In this document: positions 20,417 to 34,800 of the stretch, piece by piece
Position numbering within the stretch: position 1 is the first letter of the stretch
Layout: every line of letters begins with the position of its first letter
Assembly: GCA_029962745.1 (NCBI GenBank)
Contig: CM057158.1
Span: forward strand, 6,948,179 to 7,012,178
Origin: Echinometra lucunter
Taxonomy: Eukaryota > Echinodermata > Echinoidea > Camarodonta > Echinometridae
DNA length: 64,000 nucleotides
Direction of reading: 5' to 3'
Position numbers and translations under genes: made by a program
The notes under the pieces: model-generated
Told to the model about the DNA's origin: nothing
The model's database searches: none
Seen by the model: only the letters and a program-made list of their open reading frames with translations

Positions 20417-21761
20417 GTAAGAACTACAAGACTTAGCCCGAAAAGATGCACCAAAGCCGTTTGTTATGCATCCTCGACTGTACACATTAAAGGAGAATGC
20501 AAGCCAGACATCAGTGTGCTTCCAGTGAATGAAGAAAAACAAGAAGAATAAACAGTGAAAGTTTGAGGAAAATCAGCCAATCTGTTCAAGAGTTATGAAC
20601 TTTGAAAGTTTAAGTAAATCCTTATTATGGGGATGCTTGAATTGGCAACTTTGCCAGCATCTGTGATGTCATCGTGGACAGCTCTCCATTCATTTTGTTC
20701 ACAGAATTTAACATTTCTTTATTTTTAAGAAAAATAAAAATTCTTTTGATTCATTGTTTGATTCATTCATTGACATGGTTATATCATTTCTGCAAGCATT
20801 TTGGGAAGAATTATGTTGATTCCTGACTTGAAATTTCCAATAAATCAATTTTTTGGAAAAAAAATTATGTACAAAATGAACTGAGAGTTGTCCACGATGA
20901 CATCACAGATACTAGCAAAGTTGCCAACCCAAAGATCCTCAAAATAGGGATTTACTGAAACTTTCAAAATTCATAACTCTTGAACAGATTGTCCGATTTT
21001 GCTCAAACTTTCACTGTTTACTCTTCTTGGTCATCTTTATTTACTAAGAGCACACTGATGCCTGGGTTGCATTCTCCTTTTTAACGTCTACTATTTTGTT
21101 TCTGCTAGTGCTACGATTGGTTGTAATTCACAGCCTTTGTTTTCATTCCCATTTTCACTTCCCCAGATGACAGTAAACTTGAATACATCATCGCCAAGTT
21201 TGGATTTGAAGAAGTATATTCATTTTTACATTTACAGTGAAATACAGACAAACAAACAAGAATTCCATCATTTTCTGAAAAAAAAAATCATAAACTATAA
21301 TTGATAATTATGTACCATAGCGTACATCACTTTCTAGTTCCTTCCTATTCTTTCTAGAACGAAGGGAAGATACATGATTTAAGATAGATGGAGGCAGTGA
21401 TAGAAAGAGACAGTTCAGGTCAAATACCAACTTAAACCAAACCAAACTAAGTTTAACTGAAGCTATTGGACAAGTATATTCAACCCTTTCTCAATCTGTC
21501 TGGTTTAATTCGAAGAAATATATTCATTTTAACATTTAAAAGTGAAACAGAAACAAAATAGAAACGAAATAGAAAGTATCATGTAAACCAGTTCCAACAT
21601 GCCTGAGACGTTTCATCTTGCTGACGAAAGAAAAATATTTCCTTCCAAATAATTCAGTACTCATAATATCATGTATATTGAAAACAATGACGTAATTATC
21701 ATAATTATGGATATTTCGTAGGGCGTACATGCAGCAAAATAGAGAGAGAGAGAGAAAGAGA

Positions 21762-21795
<34 letters not shown>

Positions 21796-21806
21796 AAGAG
21801 AGAGAA

Positions 21807-21869
<63 letters not shown>

Positions 21870-22835
21870 ATCCGTAGGAGGAAAAACCAAGGAGCTGCAT
21901 GTTGTATGATCTACATCATCACGACCATGTAATATTATCATTGTCGACGAGCAAGAGCAAAAGCGAGTTGCAATTTTGTCAACCATCGCAAAACATTAAG
22001 CCAACGTTAGAATCGGAAATAAACTATCCTCAAATGATTAATTCAAGAAAGAACAAATTCGTCATCGCTAATGAATGATGGTTATTCGACCTGTGTCCAA
22101 GGCCTTGATGGATTCTGTATGATTTATTGCATGAACTCATTTTGATAATTACCTATATAAATTTCTATTCTAATTTTTGTTCGACTTCTTGGTAGGAAAG
22201 TTATGAAGTCACCTTTGAATCTATCATGATAACTATGTAGTATAATTGTTGAGATCAATTTTATGCGTACACCATGTCCTTTTTATTTCTTTGTTGTGCT
22301 ATTTTTACCATGCTTTTACTAAACCTTATGATGTAGTCGACTGTACATGCCTTGATATTTACTTAATCGACATGAGAAGTTCCACGCAACATTTCGAGTC
22401 CCTTTGTTTCCTCTTTCTCTCTGTCGATATTTTTGTCCACTTTTTTTTCTCAAGCCTGTATATAAACAGTCGTTTCCTTGTCCATCCGACTCCCTCGCTC
22501 TTCCTCATTTGAATGGGCTAAGAAGTCTTAAAACTTTAAACAAATTGGCCAATGGCTAATACAATTGTGAATACCAGCAAGCTTGTGATGAGTCAATGCT
22601 GTTATTGTAAACAGATAAACAACGACGAGTCTAGAGTGTCTTTTCTCAGTAGCGTGGGATTTTGTCGTATTGGGCCTATACACCGAGTGACCACGGTGAC
22701 CATTGCTCTATTGTTTTGTACGGAGAGCTTCCCGAGTGAAATACGAAGACAAAGGTATAAGGGGGAAATATTAACATTTCCCAGGTTTAAGTACAACGAG
22801 ATACCTTAACCCATGCATGATGGGTAGAATATTTT

Positions 22836-22885
<50 letters not shown>

Positions 22886-25800
22886 ATGTTTGCAGTAGGT
22901 CCAAGAATTGGATGTTCCCTCTCTGGCTGTGCCTCGTGAAATTCAAAGTTTCCCCATCATAGTAACAATTATACAAACGAGTTGGGAAGGAACTTCCCTT
23001 TTAATTTCAGATTATTCTCTTGATTCACGAGGGGGCAGAAAGGCAGGAAGATAGCGACAGTTTCTCTCACACCCAGGTCTGTCTCACACTCCATGCCAGT
23101 ACAAGAGTTTCAGACAAGAAAAATGTCAGCTTAACAATTCCCTGATCAGACGCAGTTTCTTTCGTTGCATCGTCTGAGCGCTTTATGACATGATCACGTA
23201 TCTTGTCCAATCTTTATGTTACATTTGATATAAATGAATGCTAAGAAAGAAAAACAAAGTGTCAATGTTTGATTCAGATGCCACCAAGGGTGATACATGC
23301 CCCCGAACGAAAGGTGAAGTATGCAAAAACAACTTCTGAAGAGAGAATTTTCATCAATCATTTGGGGAACACCTGCCGAGCCTTCAAATTTCTCTGACCT
23401 CTAAAAGCTCGATGATGTGCGAAAGTTTAAGTGAATAATAGCGCCGAAATGATCTTGAGATTGACAAGACCTTTTTCCTTCAAATTCCGCCATTTTCTTG
23501 GAAATGCGATGAGTGTACATCAACCGTGGTCCACACTGAACAAAGCGATAATGTAATGTCAGATAAATATTTACCTCAATAAACGCAGCATGCTCAGAAA
23601 GAATTAATGAATGAGAGGAGTCGACAGCCGACAGACAAAATATCACAAGTGATTTATATGATTTTGCTCACAACCATGACAGCCAGACAAGAATCACACT
23701 TGTCACTTTTCAGTCAATATATATCCAGTCAAAAGTTTTCAAGATGTTTTCTCAATATCATATCTGGACCTTCTACTTTAGAGAAACATTAATTTTGATT
23801 TCATAGAAAATAATGATGATTGGAAAGAAAATCAATGAAAATATGAAAACAGCAACCAAAACATCAAACAAAGAGAAAAAAACAAGAATAACAGGAACAT
23901 GTAACGTAAACATATTTCGTGTCGAGTACGATAAACTAATATATTCAATTCATGACAATTTCTTTACCAGTGTTTACGATATTTTGGAACAGTGATCGTC
24001 AATGAATCAAAATGGTCGAATATTGACGTATTCTCAGTTCTGACTTATAATCAATAAAGGAAGGTTTGTTTATAATCAATCGCAATTTAAGCCTGACCTT
24101 AAATCATTGTGGCAGGCACAGGTAGAGGTATTGATTTGCTTATGGCTTATGCAATCCAGCAAGTAGCTTATCTTTCAGACATGCATGCAGAGAGGCATGA
24201 TAACAGAATGGTCAAAACAATGTATCAATCTCTGATGGCAAGGAGGATTGAAGGATTCACTCGTTGCAAACTGGCTTACTATAATCAAAACATAGTTAGG
24301 AACTCTTTCAACCTCAATTTTTGAAAAATGTTCATTAATCGATATCCACACAGAGGCCCGGGGGGGGGGGGGGAAGAAGAGGGGCCCCATAGAATGCTAT
24401 TTAGAAACACAAATGAGACTCGATTCCGACGTCTTCATTTCATGCATTAATTTTAATTGTTTACCTATATATTTTTGTTATTTCATTCATTTAAGTATTT
24501 ACATTATTGTATAGGAATCAGAATAGCAATTACATTTACATAGTTAATCAAACATCAAACTCACTCATGATTGTTCTCCGTTTATTTAATCATTTAAATT
24601 CATTTGGTTTTTCAGATATGAATATCTCAGAGGATTAGAAACAAAACAAAACGCATGACCCTGAATTCTGCAGAGTGCAGCCCGCGTTACCCCTATAGGG
24701 CCTGGTAATGTGAGCAATTGCCCCTTTTTCTTTATAAAAAGATTAGGCTGCAATATATGCCCCTGATTCTTTATAAAGATTGGGCTGCAATATACATGTA
24801 TTTTAAACGTCTTTGACTGCTCCACAGGGTCGCAGTTGGTATGCTTTTGAAGATAAAAGACCGCTGTATACCTGGTGACACACCTGGCGATATACCTGGT
24901 GATCTTCGTTCTCACTTGTTTTCTGTATTATCAGAGCTATATCGTGGGTATACTATGGAGGGGCATCTTCATCATGGGGGAGGGGGGGGGGCAACAGTTC
25001 CTGTTCTTTGGATAAAAGGTAATTAATTATAGGGGATAGAATTAGGTAGTATCACCTATTAATTAGGTTGATGAAATTAGCTTGTCAGTTTCACTTATGA
25101 ATTAGGGGAATAGGATTGTTTAGCATCATCTATTGTTATGTGCAGTCTATGTCGTTAGCTGAGTATATTTCTATAGAAACTGCGCAAAATTGATTTAGAA
25201 TTATTACTATTATTATCATTATTATTATTATCATTATTATTATCATCTTCATCATTATTAAATATTGTTATTATTACTGCCACTATTATTATTGTCATCT
25301 CTATTCTGTTGTTGGTGTTTTTTTAATCCGTTCCCCTTCTTTAGGTGTCACATTTCTCTTTTTATTTCCTGTTTCCGACATTCGAGTAAGGGAGGGGGCA
25401 TTTATTCCTTCTGCTCCCCCTGTAACTACGCCACTGCTCATAGTGGTATGTCTTTGAAAGTGCACGACTGTTGTATACCTGATGGTACACCTGGGGATAT
25501 ACCCTGGAAGGTTTTCAATCTCTTGTCTACCTGGTCAGAGGCGTAGACTGAATCCAGATTTTGAGGGGGCACTCGCATCTTATAGGTGGGAGAACCCTTT
25601 TTTTTTTTTTTTGGAGCGGTGAAATGCAAATTGAGAAGGCCATTGAATAGGAGGAGGGTGTAGGAGAGTAGTATCATCCTTTCTCCCCTAGCCATTCCCT
25701 TCCTTTCTCTCTCTCTTCCTCTGGTTATTTCTACCGTATGCCTTTTTTTGTTTGTTTTTGATTATGGTGGATGAAAGGAGGCGCTTCCTTTCTGCTCCTC

Positions 25801-28800
25801 CTTAGCTACGCCACTGCTCATCATGATATGTCTTTGAAGGTACACGACTGTTGTATACTTGGTGGTACACCTGGGGATCTACCTGGGAAGGTTTTCAGTC
25901 TCTTGTTGACTACCTGGTGGCGATGCCTTTATGTCTGAAATCGACGCAGAATAGCATGTGGCGCCTAAAGGAAAGGTTACTTATCAATCTCCAAGCATGT
26001 CGAGTGCAGGGTCTCAGGTGGACCATAGCGTGTCTGTTTAGAGACAGGAGGGCGTTACCTCTGTGTTAAAGTATGCACATTAACGCCCTTCTGCCTCTCA
26101 TTGTTCAATGAGTCTAATAAGCAGGTGAGATAAGTTTAATCATACAACTACTGAGAGCTAATAGGGCGCTATTTTGTCTCATTCGATACAGTAATGACCC
26201 CCTTGTTGCTCTCAGTTGATTCATCGGGTGCCGTGAAACACATGACGACAGTAATTGCAAATGTTTCAAACTTATATTTTCACACTTACAATACGTCGAG
26301 CATATGCTCTTTATCCTGAACATTATTAGTGCACAAGTCAAGTGAACCACGCTCTTTATTTTTTATTCTTAATTGAGGTCCTTTGATTTATTTTCCCAGC
26401 CTAAATAAGAAATAAATTATGTGAATGACGTGGTCCTTACAGTGACTGAAAGATTTGAAACGGTATAAAAATGAAGCAGTTTGAAAAATGCCAAAGTAAT
26501 TGAAAATTATGCAAAAAAAATATTATGAGTCAGTATTATCAATAATAAAAAAGGAACAACAGTAAAACAAACAACAAAAACAACAAATGCAAGAATCATG
26601 ATTATTTCATTGATCATGTTGATAGATGATTTTGACCTGACTTTTACAGTTTATACCAGGATACAAACAGGATACCCAAATTCTTTTCTGATGACAAAGT
26701 ATCGGTATAGGAATGACCAAAAAAGGAAAAAGAAAAACCAAAACAACAACACCAACCATAATCTCAAGAAAAAGTACGGCTAAAGCTGCACGTTAGGATA
26801 GACCTAAATTGTAATTTGTTATTTATATCTCTTACATACATGTGTGATAATATGCGAGCTAATTTTATGTGTCGTCAGAATTTCGTTAAATGGTTACATG
26901 CGCCTATTGCGGTGATGGAGGGGCACTTTAGATGAAGAAGAAATAAACGGTTTAATAATGATTCATTCAATCAGAAACAATGATAATGCAATTATATTCT
27001 CTCATGCTAATCTTGGCGTACATTAGCTCTACCTGTAGGACCAACATTATCGCAGACAAGTTCTTGCCTTATTCCTGAATGTATGAAATAAAAACATTTT
27101 CAATTTTAGATGCTGCGTTGCTTTTCGGAAAACGGTGATGCTTTTGATTATGAATGTTGCCATGGCAACTGCACTCTAGGTTTTCACTTAAAATCTAATC
27201 ATCTCGTCCTCCTTCGTCATTTTATGCTACAATGATCTTGGAGCTGTACACGAAAACATTCGTGTTCGAGCATTTCAACGGCGTATTAATGACTCGAATT
27301 ATGGTATGTAAGAATGTGCGTTTGTATCCAATCATGCCAATGTTAATGAAATTATAAATACATTCGCGGAATAAGAGTCGCTATTAATTGAATCATGTTG
27401 AATTTCAGTAAATCCTCAATGGAACTCGCATGCAAGAAAATTACTGTACATAATTTCTAACCCATACATGTATATATGTATGTATCATTTGCTTGTTGCA
27501 TGTGTAGCAAAAAATCGATGAAAGATCTGCGATCTACAAGAGACTAGTACGCCAGCTTTGTAGCCATAATTATTCGGGGGCGGGGATAGGGGAATGCATA
27601 GGGTTCCGTAGCTTTTCTGCAGAGAGGGGGGGGGGGTATTATTGCTTATGGCGGGTTTTGACCAATACGCTAATTCCCCTTTTTATCTGCGAGTGCGCGC
27701 AGCGACCGAGCAAAAAAATAGTGTAAGTGAAATAGCAAGATTTCTTACAGTTTTACATTTCTTTTTCCAATCAGTCTGTGCCCAAGAATGACACCTTCCA
27801 AGAAGTAAGATTACAAAAAAGCACAGAAAGTAAAAAAAAAAAAAAAAAAAAGGGATACTGTTCCGGATATTCAGAAAAGGGCCATTTTCTTGATGTAGGC
27901 CTCAAACATAGCAGAAACGTACGTGTACGTCTACTTGATCCAGCAACCCTATGCCATCACCAATTACCGCATTATGACAAGTACTGTAAAATGAGCTGCT
28001 CCATCCGGCTTTGAGAGAGTGCAGACGCATTCCCTGGGAGATACAGGCTTTCCGACATATTGTCACATTATGCTCTCTGAGATGAACATAGTAACATAAC
28101 CAGATAACCAGGATTTGTAGATGGGGGGGGGGGGGGGGGAGGGGGGCTAGATGCCCCTATAAAACCGTATACTGTATTAAAAATGAAAATGACGGTCCTT
28201 TTTTCAAGAAAGGAAGAAATGATTTCAAAGAGTAAAGTCCCATGAGACCTGTCCAACTAAAATGAATAATTCTGTCTTGAAATCTCCGGTGGCCATGGGA
28301 TCCCTCGAAAGTTATGCTTTTACGGGGGGGGGGGGAGGCCTAACTGCATTGGCATTATTTCTTACACCTAAGTTCAGAGTATACTTATGATTAAAAATGA
28401 TTCGACGGACCTGCAGAATCAGTATCAGAACCAGTATAAGTGTGATGAAAAGCATATTGGTAACTATCTCCCAGCCAGGTTTATCGTACAGTCAAGCCCA
28501 TGACTACCAATGAAGAACTATTCACAAAGAACTTCAGATAAAAACGCAGCTGTTGAGAGCCGCAAGGGCGTCAATTCTAGAGGGGCGTTAACTCCATGTC
28601 TAATCATGTAAAAAACAAAACAAAACAAGAAATACCCCCAAAAGAACAGAGGGAGGGGCGCCCCAGTACCCTATGGCATCTCGACTTTGAAGGAGAGGCT
28701 TACTTGTACCAAAGGAAAGAGATGGCAAAAACCCACATCCGACGTAGAACATTATCTGTCGAAAGGAATTTAATCAGAGGAACACGAATTGCTCTTTTTT

Positions 28801-31800
28801 TATTTTCTTGAATTTCTTCTAGTCATTTTCATGTAGTCTTGCCTTCGCAGACGGTTTTTAGCACGCCCAAAAGGCATATTGGGCTTCGGGGCATGTGCAT
28901 GCTCTTTGCAGTGTTTTGCGATTTCCAAGGCCGTACGAAGAATTTTTTTTTCGGGGGGGGGCAAGAATATATTCAATATTTTGGAGAACACGCAAGTTAG
29001 GAACGAAGCGACCGAGTGGGAGCTTTTGCATATTTAGAATTGAAATTGAACGATCTGGTGCATATTTTGGGTGGAATTTGGAAAATTCTCAATAAAAACG
29101 TAAGGAAAAAATAGAAAAAGGGGGATTTTGAAAATTTCTAGGGGGCAACTGCCCCTACCCCCTATGTGCGTACGGCCATGATGATTTCTTTATGGTTTTG
29201 AATGAATTACAGTGTTTTCCTGCCTGTATAGAAATAATTCAATTTATCATTTTGCTCGGCGTATTTATCTAATCAAAAAGTTATCTAGTACTATTGACAA
29301 ATGAATGTATATATTTTGTTTCATATTTTTCTTTAATTATACCTATGCAATGTCATTGTATTTCCTTTCTCTCAGTTGGAAATGAATAAATATGAATTTG
29401 AATTTGAATTTAAATTACATCTAATTGGTAGTCGCTGCAGAAGAACGTTTAAAATGATCGCAATCTCAATGTATCATTTAGATCGGTGCATCATTTTCAT
29501 TTCTTTACCCCCCCCCCCCGGGTTTATTGCCCCCCCCCCTTCCGTCATTGCACTAACTAAATGTATATCTGCTTAAAGGCAGAGCATGAACAATAGGAAT
29601 AATAGTTATAAAGTAAAGGGGGGGGGGGGACACAGCGTTTCTCGAATCCACCTTGATAACTCGAGTGAGGTTCATGACGTCACGTCACATTATTACAAAC
29701 AAGAATCGGCGGGAAACATAAGATTGGTTCAATGTAATCGTACAACATAATCTTATCTTATAACGGAAATCCTCTGTCATCTTCCCTCTGCATCTTGCAT
29801 CATTGACTTTTACTTGTGAACGTCATTTTTTTAAAAGTATGATGTATGGAGACTTTATGAACGAGACGGTATGAATGGCCTTGGAAGTAATATATTTGCG
29901 CACGTAAAACCCTGCTTTTGGAAGCACAGAGCATTCATAATGTTTTTCACCTTGATCCATCTCGCGTACGATGAACGGAGAAAAGGATGATAGACTGACA
30001 GCCCGGATGCAAGGAGCATTCCTAACGCAATCGACATTGTTTCATCTAGCGCACGATGAAATTGGAAAATGAAAACAAAATACATAATTAAAACGAAAGA
30101 ATGATACGCAAGGGCGTTCGTGGATGGCTGAAGGCATGTTCATGACATTGACATCATTTTCATGAGATATTATTAGGTCGAAATAGCGGAACCCACTCTT
30201 TCATTCGCGATGCTCACAAACAACAACCATGTAGCTATAGCATGCATAATTGAACAAAACCAGACGATTCGATCTCTAATGCTCGTGCTCGAGAACCGCT
30301 AATGAAGCCACTCTGGATAAAAACAGACTAAATGAATGAATGAATAGATAAATAAACATATAAATAAATAAATAGATGAATAGATAAATAAATAGATGAA
30401 TAAATGAATAAATAAATAAATATATGAATAAATAGATAAGAGATGAGCGCTATACAAGTATCCAAGAAATTCAATGAATCAATCTAGTAAACAAGCAATT
30501 AATCGAACAAGTAAATAATCAAGCAATCATTCACTCTTTCAATTGCCTATCAAGTCAAGCTAATATCATGCTCTTGTAGTCTTATTATTGTTCACGACAA
30601 AAATCAATTTGTATTATTACTATTAATTTCTTAGTTCTTTTCTAATTTATCCTAACAATGAATCGACATCAAAACACTCCTTATACAAGCAGCTCGAACT
30701 GCAATCCATTTTTATGAAGAAGGGGTGTATTTCCATACGTATATGTCCTCCGTAATGTTCGTCAACCATGTCAACGATGATTGTAAAGTCTTCATGTGAA
30801 CCTTTTTCTTTTGTTGGAATGAAAGTGACATTTCTAAAAGTGCACACATCTGATATGCCTTGTGCTGTCAGTCATTAATCGTAACCAAAGCTACATGTTA
30901 CGTAATCAGAACACCTCCCCTTGCAACGCATCTAGATTGAGCGTCTTGTGTAAGGAATAATATTGTCAAGATCTAATCAATTTCCTAAAAAATTAATTTG
31001 ATATGTGACCCTGTAATGAATTTATGGATGTTTTCAGTAATTTATAATTTGATTGTAAATTTCCACTGACAATTTAATGGCTTCCAAAAGTTGCGAACCT
31101 GGCAATGGTAATATTTTCTGGCAATAGGGAAAATCCCTTTGATCCTAACTGCTATGTAGCATCTTTTTCATATTATAAGGTCATAATAAAATGGTAAGAA
31201 AGTTCACTTGAAAAAAAGGGGAAAGGCAAGGTATCAGGACCCTGGGAGATCCTTTTTTTTTTTTTTTTTTTTTAAATTTACTAGGGTCCTGAATTTAGAA
31301 AAAAAAAGGTTACGCCCTGCCAGTTGAAGATTTTGTAACAATTCAAAAGAGCAGAAAAAAGTTATAATATTTGGGGTTCATTTTCTCTTTTTGATTTTCT
31401 GAAATAAAACAATCAATAACCCATCAACAATTCTTACCCCTATAAGGTCCCCTATCTCTATTTTTGTGTGGAGGTGTTGTGATTTAAGGGTTCCTTTTTA
31501 CTTGACTCGCAAGCAATAATTAAGGGCTCGAATCCCATCTTGGCACTAACGTCTTTTTGCAAGACATTGATCCACGTTTGCAACCTATCTCCACCCAGGT
31601 GTTGGTTTGGTGATGTTCTCATTGATTTATATATCTTTTGTCGTACACTTTCTTCCCTCTTCCAACTACTTGTATATATTTCAATTTTAAATTCATATAT
31701 AATTACTCTCATCCCTGCCGCAGCACTAATGTCCGTTGACAAGACATTCATCTACATTTGCCACACTCGACCCAGGTCTAGTAGGTGGGTGCTAGGATTT

Positions 31801-34800
31801 ATTTCTTGAATGTACTGAGCGCTACGGTATATAGCTAAGCTAAAGTCGGGGTAATGATGTGCTTGCAGGGCCCTCTGGGAAAACAGTACATAGTACTCAA
31901 GAGGCTACCCTGGGTAAACTAAACATACTATATTATTATTATTATTATCATTATTATACCACTCCCTTTATCCTCACCTTCGGACCTTCTCTCTCTCCCT
32001 CTCAGACCTCTCCCCCCCCCCCCCCCCAGCTGCAGTGGAAAAGTTTTGACTCCATAAGAGTCCATATTAATTATTTCATACTGTGAGTCCTTCCATGTCC
32101 CCATACCCTTGTCCTTCGGGCGATCTTCAGTGGTCCAACCAAGGTTGATCATGACCATCAGAAGCAGGACCTGACGACATGACGACGTTCCCCCACCTGA
32201 ATTCTATCATTCAGTAGTCAGATGAGTCGACACAATTACAAAATATCGAGACGTTTCCGCAAATGAAAGGGGTTCGGATGCCTAGGGCTCCAGGAACGTA
32301 AACTCTCCAGTGCATGAAACTGCATTTACTTAACTGCCCCTTTCCGATCTATGACTTCTGCATAAGGCATTTGATGCGCTGTGACTCCACATCTAAATAG
32401 AATAATAGCCATAGGTATGGAAGATAACATTAACTTAGAAGGCAAAACGATGTTACAAGATAAATTAAAAACAAATACATGTAGATTTATCTCAACAAAT
32501 TATTGTGATTTTTCATGGAATTATGTTTTCAATCGCAGTAACTCTTATAATCACCTTATTTCTCGTATATTCATGGATTTGAAAAAATGGGCTCTTAAGT
32601 TTATTGTGTACGATAAAGGGAAGAGATTCGCCTTTCATATGCTTAAGGATTTGGTGGTCATGCGAAACATGAATTTAAGACCTAAGCACTCATAAGTTCA
32701 AATGCGGAACAAGTTCATTTCTTTTTTATTTCCAAAGTAATACGAAGCATAAGATATCCTTTTTGACAGTAAGTCATAAAACTAATATGCATCATTTTCT
32801 CTTTTTTGACAGCCGTACAAAACAAAAGAATAAATGTCTGCTTGACACAATATATTTAGAAAAGAAAATCAACACTGGAAAAGAGAAATCCACAAGAAAG
32901 CAACGCTTGTAATTATGTGGATTCCTCATGGAGTGAAAGTAAAAGCAAAGAAAAGAAAACATAAGACTTGTTTAAAGTTATTCATTTCAGACAAAGAAAC
33001 TAGTTATTTGGGAGCAAAGAGGCCCCTATGAGTGAGTCAATTGATGATATGTCTGAGAACTGGACCAAAGATCTCACGGAACAGGAAGAAGTACGGCTAG
33101 GGACCACTAGGTTTTGCACGTATTCACCAGTATACGGATTCATTTTGTATTGAAATCATGAAGAAAATCCCAGTGTGTAATCTTTGATGATGTGTTTTCG
33201 AAACAGGAATAGCGGATGTGTGTTTTAAAAAAAGACTTGCAAGTGGAAAACTGACATGACAAAAACAGAAACAAGGGGATAATGAGAAAAACATGGTAAT
33301 TTTCCATGTTTACCATATGTAAAGTGAAAGAAAAAGAATTGTCCGAGGAGAAGTAGTGGTCAGAGTAAATGCATGCACTGTAATGCGATCTCGTATAGAA
33401 GGCAAGAAGAAAAATTAATTAGGAGNNNNNNNNNNNNNNNNNNNNNNNNNNNNNNNNNNNNNNNNNNNNNNNNNNNNNNNNNNNNNNNNNNNNNNNNNNN
33501 NNNNNNNNNNNNNNNNNNNNNNNNNNNNNNNNNNNNNNNNNNNNNNNNNNNNNNNNNNNNNNNNNNNNNNNNNNNNNNNNNNNNNNNNNNNNNNNNNNNN
33601 NNNNNNNNNNNNNNNNNNNNNNNNNNNNNNNNNNNNNNNNNNNNNNNNNNNNNNNNNNNNNNNNNNNNNNNNNNNNNNNNNNNNNNNNNNNNNNNNNNNN
33701 NNNNNNNNNNNNNNNNNNNNNNNNNNNNNNNNNNNNNNNNNNNNNNNNNNNNNNNNNNNNNNNNNNNNNNNNNNNNNNNNNNNNNNNNNNNNNNNNNNNN
33801 NNNNNNNNNNNNNNNNNNNNNNNNNNNNNNNNNNNNNNNNNNNNNNNNNNNNNNNNNNNNNNNNNNNNNNNNNNNNNNNNNNNNNNNNNNNNNNNNNNNN
33901 NNNNNNNNNNNNNNNNNNNNNNNNNAGAGATTGAATGAGAACTTAAGTAGAAGTAGCAGTAGAAATAGGACTGAAAGTAGGGGTAGAAGTAGAACTACGA
34001 GTACAACTCATGGAGAAAAAAAGATTACCAAGGCAGTAGAAAGAAGAAGAAGAATCATTGATTGTTTACAAGGAGATGGTGAGGATAGAGTAAAATACCA
34101 AGAAAACTTTTGGATTAGCAAAGAAAAAAGCCTGATAAATGTATTTCATTCATTATCCTTGTTTACGCAGTTCGCTTAGCGGAGTAAAAGTCTGTAAACT
34201 AGAGATTTAACTCTAGCCATACCTGATCATTACTTGGCCATTCAGTATAGGCGTTGGAGTGAGTTAATCTCTTGCAACAATTGAAAGAGGGCCAACTTAT
34301 CGAGTTGTTATATCCCCTTTGATTAACCTCTTCAGGTATTAAAAGGAGGTTGTTGACACCGGCCTTTTTGTGAGGGACTGAGAAGGAGGGGAAAGGGGGG
34401 GGGGGTGCATGGCCAGGGCGGATTTCTAGGATATTTGTAATGGGTATTTGACAAGCTACGTAAGAAAAAAATATTCACAGTTGTAAGTGCTAGTTACAAG
34501 CAAGCAAAAAATGAAATAAAACACATCAACAGCAAGTAAGCAATACAAACAAACACACAAATTTTAAAAAGAAAAAGAAACGAAAGAAAGGAGAGGGTGC
34601 CCTTTGGGTAAAAGAAAAATGAAGGGGCTTATATCATACTGTCACATTTTTAAAACCTTATAAAGGTAGGCGGCACGGGGTCGGTTGGGGTTGTGCCCCT
34701 CCCGTGTATGATATTACCTTAAAATGCCCGGTAATGATAATGATATTCATTTGAATATGCGACTGCATATATGAAATAAAATCGCATGATTAAGGAGTGA

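Larger units (their letters stand above)
21085..24837. other. P450 intron 1 sequence
   Basis: Contains a GA microsatellite (21740-21865), a (TTG)n run (22836-22885) and a G tract near 24361. Otherwise it is AT-rich and has no recognisable exon, RNA gene or complete element. Confidence 0.5.

Noticed and set aside
20417..20551. Continuation of P450 exon 1 to an in-frame stop
   Set aside because: It crosses a strong GTAAGA donor into a MITE arm, and the proper continuation of the P450 fold is found at 50654.
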